Of a stretch of DNA of 64,000 bases, positions 35,004 through 43,911 are shown one piece after another (the stretch's first letter is position 1; each line of letters opens with the position of its first letter). The position numbers and the translations under genes were made by a program. The notes under the pieces are model-generated. The model saw only the letters and a program-made list of their open reading frames with translations, was not told the origin of the DNA and ran no database searches. This DNA comes from Candidatus Fermentibacteraceae bacterium (lineage in GTDB: Bacteria > Fermentibacterota > Fermentibacteria > Fermentibacterales > JCC-6), in assembly GCA_016744855.1 (NCBI GenBank), contig JADGDO010000003.1, positions 62,001-126,000 on the forward strand, written 5' to 3'.

Positions 35004-36295
35004 TCTACCCACTCTCCTTCCGGAGTAATAATAAAGACAGCTGAAGGCTGGTCTTTTATCCACCTGTCGAGAAACTCGGTTATCTCTGCAGAGGTTACAA
35101 GTGACAGGTTTTCAAGATAGTTATTGTAGTATTCAAGACCTCCTCCTTCAACCCACCAGAAGGGGAATGTTTCGGTAGCCATGTCTCTGCTTGATTCCTC
35201 ATTGAAGAGTCTTGAACGACGAAGCTGTTCAGAAGCCATCTCGATGCCTGATTCGTTGAAGTAACCTTCTTCAAACATCCTTTCAATCTCTTCGCGCATC
35301 ATCTCAACGCCTTCTTCGGCAAGCTCAGGATCAATAGTTCCACCGAAAGTAATAGATGGTTCAAATCTCTGCGAATAGTAGCTTGCATAAACATCGAGGA
35401 AAGGACCGTTTGCAACCAGATTCTCATGGAATTCACCGGTCATTCTGCCCATATACTGTCCCCACACATCAGCCCCGTATGACCACTCCTGCTGATCGGC
35501 CATGGATGGACCTACGAAAACAATGCGGACCATTCCTAGTCCCTCGGGACAGCCCACATACACAGTAGTATCACGGGGTATCGAAATATTAAGCTCGAGA
35601 TCGGCATAGTTGCTTCTCCCGCCGAACTCCCACTGACCGAACATCTCGGACACAGCCGGCATAATCTCTTCCGCTTCAATGTCGCCTGTAATTATCAGGG
35701 CAGAATTGTCTGGTGTGTAATAGGTATGCTGGAATTCAAGCATTATCTCCTGATTTGCAGCCATGATAACTTCAGGCACACCAATTGCGCTGCTTCTCCA
35801 CTTATCAATGGAAAGCACCTCTTCCTGCATGCGCCAAAGGTTCCAGAACGGGTGGCTGGTGTTTCTTTCGTATTCATTCATGATAACTGTGCGTTCATTC
35901 ACTATTTCCTGAGGATCAAAAAGAGGGGCTGTTATAGCATCGTACATAAATTCGAGGCCTTCTTCAAACAGATCAGATGAAACTGTCAGGTAATACCTTA
36001 CAACTTCAGGTCCGGTGGTTCCATTACGGATAATACCAAGTTCCCGCATCCTGGCGTTGTAGGCACTCTGATCAGGCAGAGCGGAGTTACCTTTGAAAAA
36101 CATGTGTTCGTAAAAATGTGCGAGGCCGTTTGACTCTGGTGTTTCACAGGTAGCACCTGTATTCACAACAACACACACGGTTACTATAGGTGATGCGTGA
36201 TCTTCACCAATGATAATATCCAGCCCATTGGGCAATTCACTTTCAACCAGGGGGAAATTCATTGAAAGCATCAGAATGAGTGTATAGAGCACCAT
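35000..36295 (-). CDS. M16 family zinc peptidase, catalytic subunit
   Basis: 431 residues with a signal peptide (MVLYTLILMLSMNFPLVES). The inverted zinc motif is GLAHFYEHMFFKG (HxxEH, here H-F-Y-E-H), and the third ligand is the Glu in ERTVIMNEYERN about 75 residues later. The C-terminal half repeats the M16 fold without the motif. It should cut small or unfolded peptides in the periplasm together with the next gene's product. Start: ATG at 36295 with AAAGGA just upstream; a longer frame to 36328 exists but would put the signal peptide inside. Confidence 0.9.
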   Translation of the reverse strand: MVLYTLILMLSMNFPLVESELPNGLDIIIGEDHASPIVTVCVVVNTGATCETPESNGLAHFYEHMFFKGNSALPDQSAYNARMRELGIIRNGTTGPEVVRYYLTVSSDLFEEGLEFMYDAITAPLFDPQEIVNERTVIMNEYERNTSHPFWNLWRMQEEVLSIDKWRSSAIGVPEVIMAANQEIMLEFQHTYYTPDNSALIITGDIEAEEIMPAVSEMFGQWEFGGRSNYADLELNISIPRDTTVYVGCPEGLGMVRIVFVGPSMADQQEWSYGADVWGQYMGRMTGEFHENLVANGPFLDVYASYYSQRFEPSITFGGTIDPELAEEGVEMMREEIERMFEEGYFNESGIEMASEQLRRSRLFNEESSRDMATETFPFWWVEGGGLEYYNNYLENLSLVTSAEITEFLDRWIKDQPSAVFIITPEGEWVE

Positions 36296-36388
36296 TATTC
36301 CTTTCTGAGGAGTGAACTGACATTGCAATCAACATTGATTATAAGAACCTGTGCAAGTGCAGCAAAAATAACGTGCAAGGAGATTCAA

Positions 36389-37525
36389 ATGGAGAGAGTA
36401 AACCCCACAATACAAAGTCATGTTCACCTCTGTCAGACGCTTTTTCGTGGAATGGCGGAGAACAGAACGTTAATCTCATGGCTGGAAGACCGAATCTGGC
36501 CCCTCGAGGCTGCACACACACCTGAGACACTAGCCGTTTCAGTCATTCTTTCTCTTAGAGAAATCATTTCAACCGGCTCAACCGGTCTGCTGGACATGGG
36601 AAGTGTACAACACTCCCAAACCACCATCGAAATTCTGAAACAAAGCGGGATAAGAGCTGTGGCGTGCAATGCCCTGATGGATAGGGGTCCCGACTTCATA
36701 AAAGAAGAACTGAGCTGGCTGAGAAAGGAATCTGAGAAAGTAGAACAAAGGTGTGGTGGACTTGTTCAATACGGTCTTGCTCCAAGATTTGTTCTCTCCT
36801 GCTCCCCGGAACTCTGGAAATGGCTTGAAACAAAGAGCAAAAACACAATAAGAACCACCCATGCAGCCGAAGCTCCCGGTGAGATGGCAGACCCCTGGAT
36901 TGCAGAACATGGGGGTAATATCCATCTGCTCAGTAAGCTGAATTTTCTTTCCCCAAAAACTCTGCTTGCGCACTGTGTTCACCTCCAGCCGGGCGAGTTA
37001 GAACTGCTAAAGCAGACAAAGACTGCTCTCGTTCACTGCCCATGGACCAATCTTCATCTGGGTAGTGGAATAGCAGACGTCCCTGAAATGCTTCGCAACA
37101 ACATCACAGTAATGCTGGGCAGTGACGGAGCCCCCTGCAACAACCGCCTTGACCTCTCTGGCGAGACCCGCCTCGCAGCAAATCTTGCAACTCTGAAGGC
37201 ACCTCCCGGAACGGTCAACGGCAAAACATGGTCGGCAATCAGCGGCAAAAATGCAGCAGACTTCTTTAACTTCAATAATTTCGAAAAGGACAAAGTAGAA
37301 CTAAGTCTTACAGCAACAGAAGAGGAAGAACTTCCGAGAGCCGAGGACAAACAGAGATACCTGAATGAAGTTCCCAGAGCCGGCCGGGTAAGAAGAGTTG
37401 AATGCAACGGCAAGCTGATCTACGACCACGGAGAATTCCCTACTTTGCCGGAACTGCCAATGAGCATAGGTGAAGCAAGAGATATCGTATGGAGCAGAGC
37501 CCTCTCCCTGGGTATGAAGCCGTGA
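36389..37525 (+). CDS. Amidohydrolase, deaminase-like, lacking N-terminal beta-domain
   Basis: 378 residues; ATG with AAGGAG 6 nt upstream. The metal site of cytosine-deaminase / SAH-deaminase-type amidohydrolases is complete: SHVHLCQTLFRG (HxH), TTHAAE, LAHCVHL and LGSDGAP (Asp). Such enzymes normally have about 50-60 residues of beta-sandwich before the HxH; here the HxH is at residues 11-13, and the upstream DNA belongs to the divergent M16 gene's leader, so the segment is really absent. The C-terminal strands (VRRVECNGKLIYDHGEF) are kept. It likely hydrolyses or deaminates a purine-like substrate. It overlaps priA by 4 nt. Confidence 0.82.
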   Translation: MERVNPTIQSHVHLCQTLFRGMAENRTLISWLEDRIWPLEAAHTPETLAVSVILSLREIISTGSTGLLDMGSVQHSQTTIEILKQSGIRAVACNALMDRGPDFIKEELSWLRKESEKVEQRCGGLVQYGLAPRFVLSCSPELWKWLETKSKNTIRTTHAAEAPGEMADPWIAEHGGNIHLLSKLNFLSPKTLLAHCVHLQPGELELLKQTKTALVHCPWTNLHLGSGIADVPEMLRNNITVMLGSDGAPCNNRLDLSGETRLAANLATLKAPPGTVNGKTWSAISGKNAADFFNFNNFEKDKVELSLTATEEEELPRAEDKQRYLNEVPRAGRVRRVECNGKLIYDHGEFPTLPELPMSIGEARDIVWSRALSLGMKP

Positions 37526-39906
37526 CAATAGCGGTATCGGTTGCCATCCCCAGACCCATAACGGAAACCTACACTTACCTGCTTCCTGAAAAGATGCAGG
37601 GAGGTACACTCGAGGGTTGCCGTGTTGTTGTTCCTCTCGGTCCCACCAGAGTTGTCGGTGTAATATGGGAAACCAACCTCGAAGTTCCCGAAAAAATTAG
37701 ACCGAAGCTGAAAAAAGTGATACAGAGGCTGGACTCTAATCCACTGATTACAAAGGGTGTGCTGAACCTTCTTAAGTGGACAACGGATTACTACATGACT
37801 ATGCCCGGAATGGTTGCAGCAGCTGCATTTCCTCCGGGAATGCAGGGAAGCGCAGCCAGAATAATCGAATTGAATAACGGTTCAACGCTCAAAAAATACA
37901 CCGGCACTAGAAAAACCATTGAATACAAGTTTCTTCAGACCCTGATACCTAAAGATCTTCCTCTGGACAGCTTACTTGCTGAGGAGGCAGAAACAGGAAG
38001 AATTCGAAGCTGGTGGCAACCCAAAAAACTCCCACCCCCTAAACACATTTCCATTATTGCGCCACTTGTTCCTGCGGAACAACTTACTTCAGCCGGACAC
38101 TCTCTAAAAAAGCGAGCCCCAAAACAAGCAGCTCTTCTGCTTACACTTGCATTGACCGGGACGATCCCAAAAAAGGAGCTTCTCCTAACTGCAAGATCAA
38201 ACAGAAACTCTCTTGAAAGACTAATCCAGCTACGACTCGTAAAAGAGACGAAAGTAAAAGTATCACGTGACCCAATGCTTAACTCTCCGAATCTGGAAAG
38301 CAAACCTGTTCCCACGCTCAACAAGTATCAGACAGATGCAATAAATGCAGTGGAACAATCTTCAATGAGCGCTCAGCATACATTTCTTCTTCACGGGGTA
38401 ACCGGAAGCGGCAAAACGGAGGTCTACCTGAGACTCATTGAAAATCAGCTTAAAAAGAACAGAGGCGCGATAGTTCTCGTTCCGGAAATTTCGCTGACCC
38501 CACTTGCCGTTAGCAGATTTAACAACCGCTTTCCCGGGAAAGTCGCAGTTCTTCACAGCGGTCTTTCAATGGGTGAAAGACTTGATGCATGGAGCATGGT
38601 TCAGCGGGGAGAGCGCACTATTGTAATTGGTCCACGCAGCGCAGTTTTCGCCCCGGTGAAAAACCTTGGGATCATAGTTGTAGATGAAGAACATGACGAC
38701 AGCTACAAGCAGAGCTCAATGCCCAGGTACAACGGTCGCGATCTTGCTGTTGTCCGGGGAAATATCGATAAAATCCCTGTTATTCTTGGCTCAGCGAGCC
38801 CTTCCGCTGAAAGCTGGCAGAATACTCAGCACGAACGGTACACTCTTCTATCTCTACCGAACAGAGCCACAAAGAGTGCTCTTCCTCAAACTACGCTGGT
38901 CGACTCAAACAGAGAAAGATTTCAACTGCTTTCCAAAGAACTTCTTGCCGCAGTCGGCAAGAGAACAGCAGCAGGTGAACAGAGCATTATTCTCATAAAC
39001 CGCAGAGGTCATTCCCCAATTCAAATGTGCTCTGCATGCGGCCATGTGGAAAAGTGCCCAGCATGCGAGATATCAATGACCTATCATCGCCACGGAGAGA
39101 TTCTCAGATGCCACCACTGCGGCCACTGGAAGAGTGCTAAAACCCGCTGTCCCCAGTGTAAAGGTGAAGAATACAAAAGGCAGGGCCCCGGCATTCAGAA
39201 GGTACAGGAAGCCCTGAAAGAACTTCTACCACAGACTAAAGTAATCAGAATGGATGCAGACACAACCAGCACCAAGTCATCACACTGGAAGATCATTCAG
39301 CAGTTTACAAAAGGTGATGGAGATGTTCTCCTTGGTACCCAGATGGTAGCAAAGGGCCATGATTTCCCGAACGTCACATTAGCCGCTGTTATTGGTGCAG
39401 AGATGGGCCTCTACATGCCCGACTTCAGAGCCCAGGAACGCACATTCAACCTGCTTCTTCAGGTAGCAGGAAGAGCCGGCAGAGGTGAAAAGCCAGGGGA
39501 AGTTATCATCCAGACCACAGACCCGGACAACCCGATTATCAAGATGGCATGCAACCACGATTACAAAGCATTCATAGATCAGGAACTGGAAATGCGGCAG
39601 GCCCTGAGCAACCCACCTAACACCCGCATGGTACGACTGCTGTGGTCCGGCAAAGACCCGAGAAAAACAAAAAAAGCTGCAGAATTGGCTTGTAAAACAG
39701 ATCTACCACCCAACTGCACCCTTCTCGGCCCGAGCGAAGCAGCAATGACAAAAATAGCAGACAAATGGCGCTACAGCGCTCTCCTGAAGGCTCCACTCCA
39801 CTCAACTCTGAAAACCGCAGTTCAAGAAGTTCGCAAAACCTTCAACGAACTCAAACAGAACACCGTCCGCATGGATATTGACGTGGACCCCCGCAACCTG
39901 ATGTAG
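37522..39906 (+). CDS. priA: Primosomal protein N', replication restart helicase
   Basis: 794 residues from a GTG that overlaps the amidohydrolase stop (GTGA). The N-terminal DNA-binding domain (TIAVSVAIPRPITETYTYLLP) is followed by a superfamily-2 helicase: HGVTGSGKTEVYLR Walker A, VDEEHDDSYKQ (DEEH), GSASPSAESW and LGTQMVAKGHDFPNV. The zinc-binding insert is complete with eight Cys (CSACGHVEKCPAC...CHHCGHWKSAKTRCPQC). Reloads the replisome at stalled forks. Its TAG lies in a palindrome shared with the convergent barrel gene. Confidence 0.97.
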   Translation: MTIAVSVAIPRPITETYTYLLPEKMQGGTLEGCRVVVPLGPTRVVGVIWETNLEVPEKIRPKLKKVIQRLDSNPLITKGVLNLLKWTTDYYMTMPGMVAAAAFPPGMQGSAARIIELNNGSTLKKYTGTRKTIEYKFLQTLIPKDLPLDSLLAEEAETGRIRSWWQPKKLPPPKHISIIAPLVPAEQLTSAGHSLKKRAPKQAALLLTLALTGTIPKKELLLTARSNRNSLERLIQLRLVKETKVKVSRDPMLNSPNLESKPVPTLNKYQTDAINAVEQSSMSAQHTFLLHGVTGSGKTEVYLRLIENQLKKNRGAIVLVPEISLTPLAVSRFNNRFPGKVAVLHSGLSMGERLDAWSMVQRGERTIVIGPRSAVFAPVKNLGIIVVDEEHDDSYKQSSMPRYNGRDLAVVRGNIDKIPVILGSASPSAESWQNTQHERYTLLSLPNRATKSALPQTTLVDSNRERFQLLSKELLAAVGKRTAAGEQSIILINRRGHSPIQMCSACGHVEKCPACEISMTYHRHGEILRCHHCGHWKSAKTRCPQCKGEEYKRQGPGIQKVQEALKELLPQTKVIRMDADTTSTKSSHWKIIQQFTKGDGDVLLGTQMVAKGHDFPNVTLAAVIGAEMGLYMPDFRAQERTFNLLLQVAGRAGRGEKPGEVIIQTTDPDNPIIKMACNHDYKAFIDQELEMRQALSNPPNTRMVRLLWSGKDPRKTKKAAELACKTDLPPNCTLLGPSEAAMTKIADKWRYSALLKAPLHSTLKTAVQEVRKTFNELKQNTVRMDIDVDPRNLM

Positions 39907-39923
39907 AGGATTTGCTCTACATC
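39900..39923. terminator. Hairpin across two convergent stop codons
   Basis: GATGTAGAG - GATTTG - CTCTACATC, a perfect 9-bp stem. It contains the TAG of priA on the plus strand and that of the barrel gene on the minus strand. There is no T-run on either side, so it is an unusual candidate for two-way termination or transcript end protection. Confidence 0.4.
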
Positions 39924-40543
39924 GTCCCGCGTATAATCCCCAGTCTGAGATTCCAGCTGTCAAGTTGCTCAATAGGATTGTCGTAATCTGGAAATCCATC
40001 CCGCCGAAGGAATGTTCTTCCACCCTCCAGCCTCACTCCCCAACCTTCGTTTATAGGGATATCAATACCTGTCATAAGTTTCATTCCGAAGTGAAGATTG
40101 GAAGTATCTTGATTTCTGCCCGACATGAAACCACCGGAATAATCCCACTGAATACATAGTCTGCTCAGGTAAAGGCCAGGAATAGCCTTGGCAAACAATG
40201 TCACATGATCAAAATTGCGATTTGCAGCCAGAAAAAGACTGAAACTGTATTCTGTAAAATCATATGTAGTAGCGGAGAGTCGTCTTTCGGTTTCTTCTTT
40301 TCTCCAGTGGAAAGGACAGAATGGGGCTATATCAAGTTCAACTCCGGCGTCAAGCAAATCTGTTAATGAAAACTGATACTGGATTACAAGGGATGCTGAA
40401 ACTTTGTCACCAGCAGACTGAAACCAGCTCGTATCACTCTCTGCAGTAGAATAGTCACTTAGGGATGTTTGGCCCAGAAAAACTAATCTGTCTGAAAGAG
40501 ATACAGAGATGCAAACACAGAGTGCAATTACAAACTTCAACAA
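39917..40543 (-). CDS. Small outer-membrane beta-barrel
   Basis: About 208 residues. A signal peptide (LLKFVIALCVCISVSLS) precedes a beta-rich protein with alternating strands (SASLVIQYQFSLTDLLDAGVELDIAP, SLFLAANRNFDHVTLFAKAIPG, WGVRLEGGRTFLR) that ends WNLRLGIIRGTM. It resembles a small barrel of the OmpA/OmpW size class. No ATG is in frame near the signal peptide; I use the TTG with GGAG 9 nt upstream, but a TTG five codons earlier is possible. Single gene, convergent with priA. Confidence 0.65.
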   Translation of the reverse strand: MLKFVIALCVCISVSLSDRLVFLGQTSLSDYSTAESDTSWFQSAGDKVSASLVIQYQFSLTDLLDAGVELDIAPFCPFHWRKEETERRLSATTYDFTEYSFSLFLAANRNFDHVTLFAKAIPGLYLSRLCIQWDYSGGFMSGRNQDTSNLHFGMKLMTGIDIPINEGWGVRLEGGRTFLRRDGFPDYDNPIEQLDSWNLRLGIIRGTM

Positions 40544-40665
40544 TGGCTTATACTCCAATTTGATTCAGATGAAAGCAGGAAGTTTAAACCACTCCAAAGC
40601 TTAAATGTCTCGAAAGCTGTGACCCGTAAATTTCATGCAGTAAAAGAGCTAACAAGGAACTGCTG

Positions 40666-41118
40666 CTAGTTCTCCTTCAACATATCATCGTAGGCTATTT
40701 CGAAACGAAGTTTGTGCTTTGCTTCTTCTTGAGCCAGTGCAACAAAAAGATTTGCGGCACTTTCTGATTCAACCATTTCACTGAGCTTCATGTAAAGCTT
40801 GTATGCAGCTTTTTCTTTCTTCATGGCAATAACAAGAGCATCTTCGTAGCTTTCGACATTATCGGTGCTGAGGTCGACTGTGTATTCGGCAATTTTAAGG
40901 TCGAGAATCTTTTCCTGTGTTGGCTGGAATGTCTTACCTTCTTTAACTGCAATGAGTTTTGCCTTGTGGGCTCTCTCCTCGTTTGCAAAAAGAAGAAAAT
41001 CTCTTTTCATTGAACTGTGCTTTGCCTTTTCAGCAAGCTCGGTGTAGAACTTTACAGCTCCCTCTTCCTCACTAATTGCAAAATCAAGTATCTCATCTGA
41101 AGACATCCAGCTTTTCAT
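40666..41118 (-). CDS. Rubrerythrin-like ferritin-fold protein
   Basis: 150 residues; ATG with AAAGGAG 6 nt upstream (a longer frame to 41370 is noncoding). A four-helix bundle with the two di-iron E...E-x-x-H blocks: AISEEEGAVKFYTELAE then ANEERAHKAKL, and AMKKEKAAYKLYMKLSE then AQEEAKHKLRFE. There is no C-terminal rubredoxin domain, so it is a 'sulerythrin/short rubrerythrin' type. Such proteins act on peroxides or bind iron and are typical of anaerobes. The promoter -10 (TATAAT) is 40 nt upstream, between it and the divergent ABC exporter. Confidence 0.88.
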   Translation of the reverse strand: MKSWMSSDEILDFAISEEEGAVKFYTELAEKAKHSSMKRDFLLFANEERAHKAKLIAVKEGKTFQPTQEKILDLKIAEYTVDLSTDNVESYEDALVIAMKKEKAAYKLYMKLSEMVESESAANLFVALAQEEAKHKLRFEIAYDDMLKEN

Positions 41119-41157
41119 GATTTCTCCTTTGTGAAAATTGCTACAAACATACATTTG

Positions 41158-41163
41158 ATTATA
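41158..41163 (-). promoter_or_regulatory. Consensus -10 box of the rubrerythrin gene
   Basis: TATAAT on the minus strand, 40 nt before the ATG at 41118. No good -35 is visible at 16-18 bases. Confidence 0.45.
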
Positions 41164-41227
41164 CAAACAATGGCAGTCGAAAACCCCCCTGCTTTTACTG
41201 ATGATGCTGTGAACAGCGAGAAGCAAC

Positions 41228-42934
41228 TTGCAAAGTTGGGTGGATTTGAAAAAAACGAAAGCTTTTTCCCAGGTGAGAAAACTCTGGCAGGACCGTGGGT
41301 TGCTGTTTCGCACACTCACATTTCTAAAGCCCTGGCTTAAATGGCATGCCCTTGGCCTTTTCCTTACCATTATCGCTGCAGGTCTTGCGCTTGTTCAGCC
41401 CTGGGTGAGCAGACTCCTGATAGACAAGGTGCTTATTGCCGGTAACACAGATATGCTCCTGAAGATCTGCTTCGCATATCTTGCTGCTGTGCTGCTTGGC
41501 TCCCTTGTTGGTATGTCAACGTCTGTCTTGTTCTCATGGGTTGGTCAGAGCGCTGCAATTGACTTGAAAATGACCCTCTATAGAAAATTGAATAGCCTTT
41601 CTATGGCCTTTACCGGGAGAAAAAGGGTGGGAGAACTGATGGCAGGGTTTACAAGTGATATCCCTGTGATGCAGAGCTTGTACTCTTCAACCCTCTCGAG
41701 TACCATCAGTGAGATTATACGCTTCTTCGTAGTGCTTGCTGTTATGATTTCAATTAATCCCAGGCTTACTCTTCTTGCTATACCCTCTATACCGCTCTTT
41801 GCAGTAATTATTGCCCTGACTGGCACGATGCTGAAAAAAGCAAGCGCAGAAGTACAGGAGAAGAGGGCGTTTTTTACAGCTACGCTTCAGGAACAGCTCA
41901 CAGGTCTTCGCACATCAGCTGCTTTCAATCTCGAGGAAAGAGAGAGTTCAAAATTTAATCACTCCATGACAGACCTCATGCGCTCAAGCATTCGTCTCAC
42001 AGTTAAAGGGTTTGTGATAAACGCTGGGGGGCTCCTTGCTTCAACAACGCTGATACTGGTGATCTGGCTTGGTGGTAAGGAAGTAATTGCAGGCAAAATG
42101 GATGTCGGTGTGCTTATTGCCTTCATCAGCTATTTTGGAATGCTCTTTGGGCCTGTTGGTTCAATCGCAGGAGTTGCAACACAAATACTGAAAGCGATGG
42201 GTGCTGCCGAAAGAGTCTTCGGTGTGATTGACACAGAACCTGCCGTAACTGAGCTTCCGGGTGCCGTTAAGCTTGCTCAAGTAAAAGGCAAAGTGGAATT
42301 CAAGAATGTCAGTTTTTCCTACACTGAAGAATCTCCCGTTCTTGTTAATTTCAACGAGGTAATCCGTGCAGGTGAGACAGTTGCTTTCTCTGGCGACAGC
42401 GGTTCAGGTAAAACTACCCTGATATCGCTCTTGCTTCGTTTTTACGATCCTGACACAGGAGATATCCTTATAGACGGGAAGTCGGTGAAAAATTTCACTC
42501 TGGAGTCTCTTAGAAACAGCATAGGTGTTGTTTTTCAGGATCCATTTCTTTACCATTGTTCTGTTGCAGAAAACATCTTGCTTGGCCGTCCGGAGGCTTC
42601 GATGGAAGAAGTAGAGACGGCAGCAAAATCTGCACATGCTCACGAGTTTATCTCATCATTTCCTGAAGGCTATAACACTGTGGTAGGTGAACGGGGCAGC
42701 AGTTTGTCGGGAGGGCAGCTTCAAAGACTGGCTCTTGCCCGTGTGTTCCTGAAAAACCCGCCGATAATTGTTCTTGACGAAGCAACCAGCGCTCTCGACA
42801 GCAACAGTGAATCAATTGTGCAAGATGCTGTTTCCCTTCTGCTTCAGAACAGAACCTGCCTTGTAATAGCACATCGCCAGACTACTGTAGACTCAGCGGA
42901 CAGGATAGCAAGGGTTCCCAATATTCTGGATTAG
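41228..42934 (+). CDS. ABC exporter, C-terminally truncated NBD
   Basis: 568 residues. Six hydrophobic helices, then an NBD with GDSGSGKTT (Walker A), signature LSGGQLQR, Walker B IIVLDEATSALDS and H-loop IAHRQTT. The frame ends eleven residues after the His switch region (DRIARVPNILD), where related exporters continue 30-40 more residues with the usual V-L-x-x-G-x-I-x-E-x-G block. The next 200 bp hold a porin relic, so the 3' end was probably lost in a rearrangement. The nucleotide site is complete, so it may still work. Start uncertain: TTG at 41228 or GTG at 41240. Likely a homodimeric lipid/drug exporter. Confidence 0.78.
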   Translation: MQSWVDLKKTKAFSQVRKLWQDRGLLFRTLTFLKPWLKWHALGLFLTIIAAGLALVQPWVSRLLIDKVLIAGNTDMLLKICFAYLAAVLLGSLVGMSTSVLFSWVGQSAAIDLKMTLYRKLNSLSMAFTGRKRVGELMAGFTSDIPVMQSLYSSTLSSTISEIIRFFVVLAVMISINPRLTLLAIPSIPLFAVIIALTGTMLKKASAEVQEKRAFFTATLQEQLTGLRTSAAFNLEERESSKFNHSMTDLMRSSIRLTVKGFVINAGGLLASTTLILVIWLGGKEVIAGKMDVGVLIAFISYFGMLFGPVGSIAGVATQILKAMGAAERVFGVIDTEPAVTELPGAVKLAQVKGKVEFKNVSFSYTEESPVLVNFNEVIRAGETVAFSGDSGSGKTTLISLLLRFYDPDTGDILIDGKSVKNFTLESLRNSIGVVFQDPFLYHCSVAENILLGRPEASMEEVETAAKSAHAHEFISSFPEGYNTVVGERGSSLSGGQLQRLALARVFLKNPPIIVLDEATSALDSNSESIVQDAVSLLLQNRTCLVIAHRQTTVDSADRIARVPNILD

Positions 42935-42946
42935 TATAGATGAAGT

Positions 42947-43155
42947 CTAAAAATAAGTTGAAAGAATGAGGTGCAAGACCGTTGTCAGATTGTGGAATTC
43001 CGTTTGCTCGGCACCTATGCCACCGCTTATCCCGGCGTCGAGTGATGTATTGTCGGAAAGGCTGTAGTCGCCGCTTGCACTTTGCGGTACTGAATTGTCG
43101 TTCATATTGAATAGACTATTCGCATTGAGTATCATGAGTGGTGTTTATCAAACTG
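42947..43155 (-). pseudogene. Relic of a porin gene, 3' end only
   Basis: About 67 codons (TPLMILNANSLFNMNDNS... to ...HLILSTYF and stop) match the C-terminus of the complete barrel gene at 46129-47250 (TPLLTLNTNSLFNMNDNS...) at well over half of positions and in the same strand sense. Homology starts abruptly near 43155 and the 5' four fifths are gone. The divergence between the two copies means it is the remnant of an older paralogue, not a fresh duplication. Confidence 0.8.
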
Positions 43156-43215
43156 CATTCTGCATGTTGATTAGTATCTGTCATTGTGACACTTCAATAT
43201 CTGCTTTGTATTAAC

Positions 43216-43251
43216 TTAGGTTTCTTTTTGAAGGATAAAAGCTAAACCTAA
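43216..43251. repeat. Long imperfect hairpin in AT-rich spacer
   Basis: TTAGGTTT-CTTTT, loop of eight, then AAAAG, two unpaired bases, AAACCTAA: 13 base pairs. It lies in the 340-bp AT-rich gap (43156-43476) that has no other ORF; the gap also carries a promoter near its right end. Confidence 0.4.
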
Positions 43252-43392
43252 ATAGGTGGCTATGTCAAGCTTTATTACTATTTCAATTCTTTAGTTGCTA
43301 GCTCGTTACATAGTAACATCTATTTTGTATCTCATTAGACAGTATTATCTTAACTACTACTTTCTTATCCATTTTTGTGAAATATATTACTA

Positions 43393-43421
43393 TTGACTCT
43401 ATCAATACTGCCATATATATT
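43393..43421 (+). promoter_or_regulatory. Likely promoter of the 43477 gene
   Basis: TTGACT and TATATT with a 17-base spacer, about 55 nt before the ATG. With a GAGGGGG SD and a strong terminator after the gene, it makes a tidy single-gene unit. Confidence 0.55.
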
Positions 43422-43476
43422 TTTCGTGCGCCGCTATTATATTGATTTAAATTCTTTAAACTAACGAGGGGGACAA

Positions 43477-43890
43477 ATGTCCATTATTCTAGCTATCTTT
43501 ATGGCAGTAGCCGCTATTACACCAGTAAATAACGCGTGTATCCAGGATGAAAACGGTCTCGATTCTTGGGGTTATTGGGTAACAGGAAATCCTACATTCG
43601 GTCCAGATGTAGATTACGTTTACATGTTTGTTTATGACCTAAGTCACGCCGAACACGAATCAGCTGAAGTCCTCTGGAGCGGAGGCTCTTACGGAATGGA
43701 AGTAACACACCTGATCCAAAATGGAACTCCTTTTTATGTGGTCGCAAAAGGATACGATATCAATAATAATCTTATTGGTACAACCAACTCTGGCCTCCTG
43801 ATTGAGTCCATGTTCTCATTCATACCTAAGATTATGAATTACACGTATTCACCATATGTAGTCAGAACCATACAGGGACTCGGCCTCTAA
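43477..43890 (+). CDS. Small secreted protein of unknown function
   Basis: 137 residues; ATG with GAGGGGG 6 nt upstream. A signal-like N-terminus (MSIILAIFMAVAAITPVNNA) is followed by a beta-rich, aromatic domain (WGYWVTGNPTFGPDVDYVYMFVYD, PFYVVAKGYDINNNLIGTT). One Cys only. It has its own promoter, strong SD and terminator, suggesting high expression. It stands alone beside a rearranged region. I do not recognise the family. Confidence 0.72.
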   Translation: MSIILAIFMAVAAITPVNNACIQDENGLDSWGYWVTGNPTFGPDVDYVYMFVYDLSHAEHESAEVLWSGGSYGMEVTHLIQNGTPFYVVAKGYDINNNLIGTTNSGLLIESMFSFIPKIMNYTYSPYVVRTIQGLGL

Positions 43891-43911
43891 GTAGCATAAT
43901 TGTGGCGCACT

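Noticed and set aside
41158-41227. PerR/Fur-type box upstream of the rubrerythrin gene
   Set aside because: Only a TATAAT and AT-rich repeats of ACAAAC are present; no convincing inverted repeat.
41170-41340. Alternative-frame ORF (ATG at 41170) over the start of the ABC exporter
   Set aside because: It has no SD, ends inside the exporter's first helix and gives no membrane protein; the exporter frame is supported by its helices.
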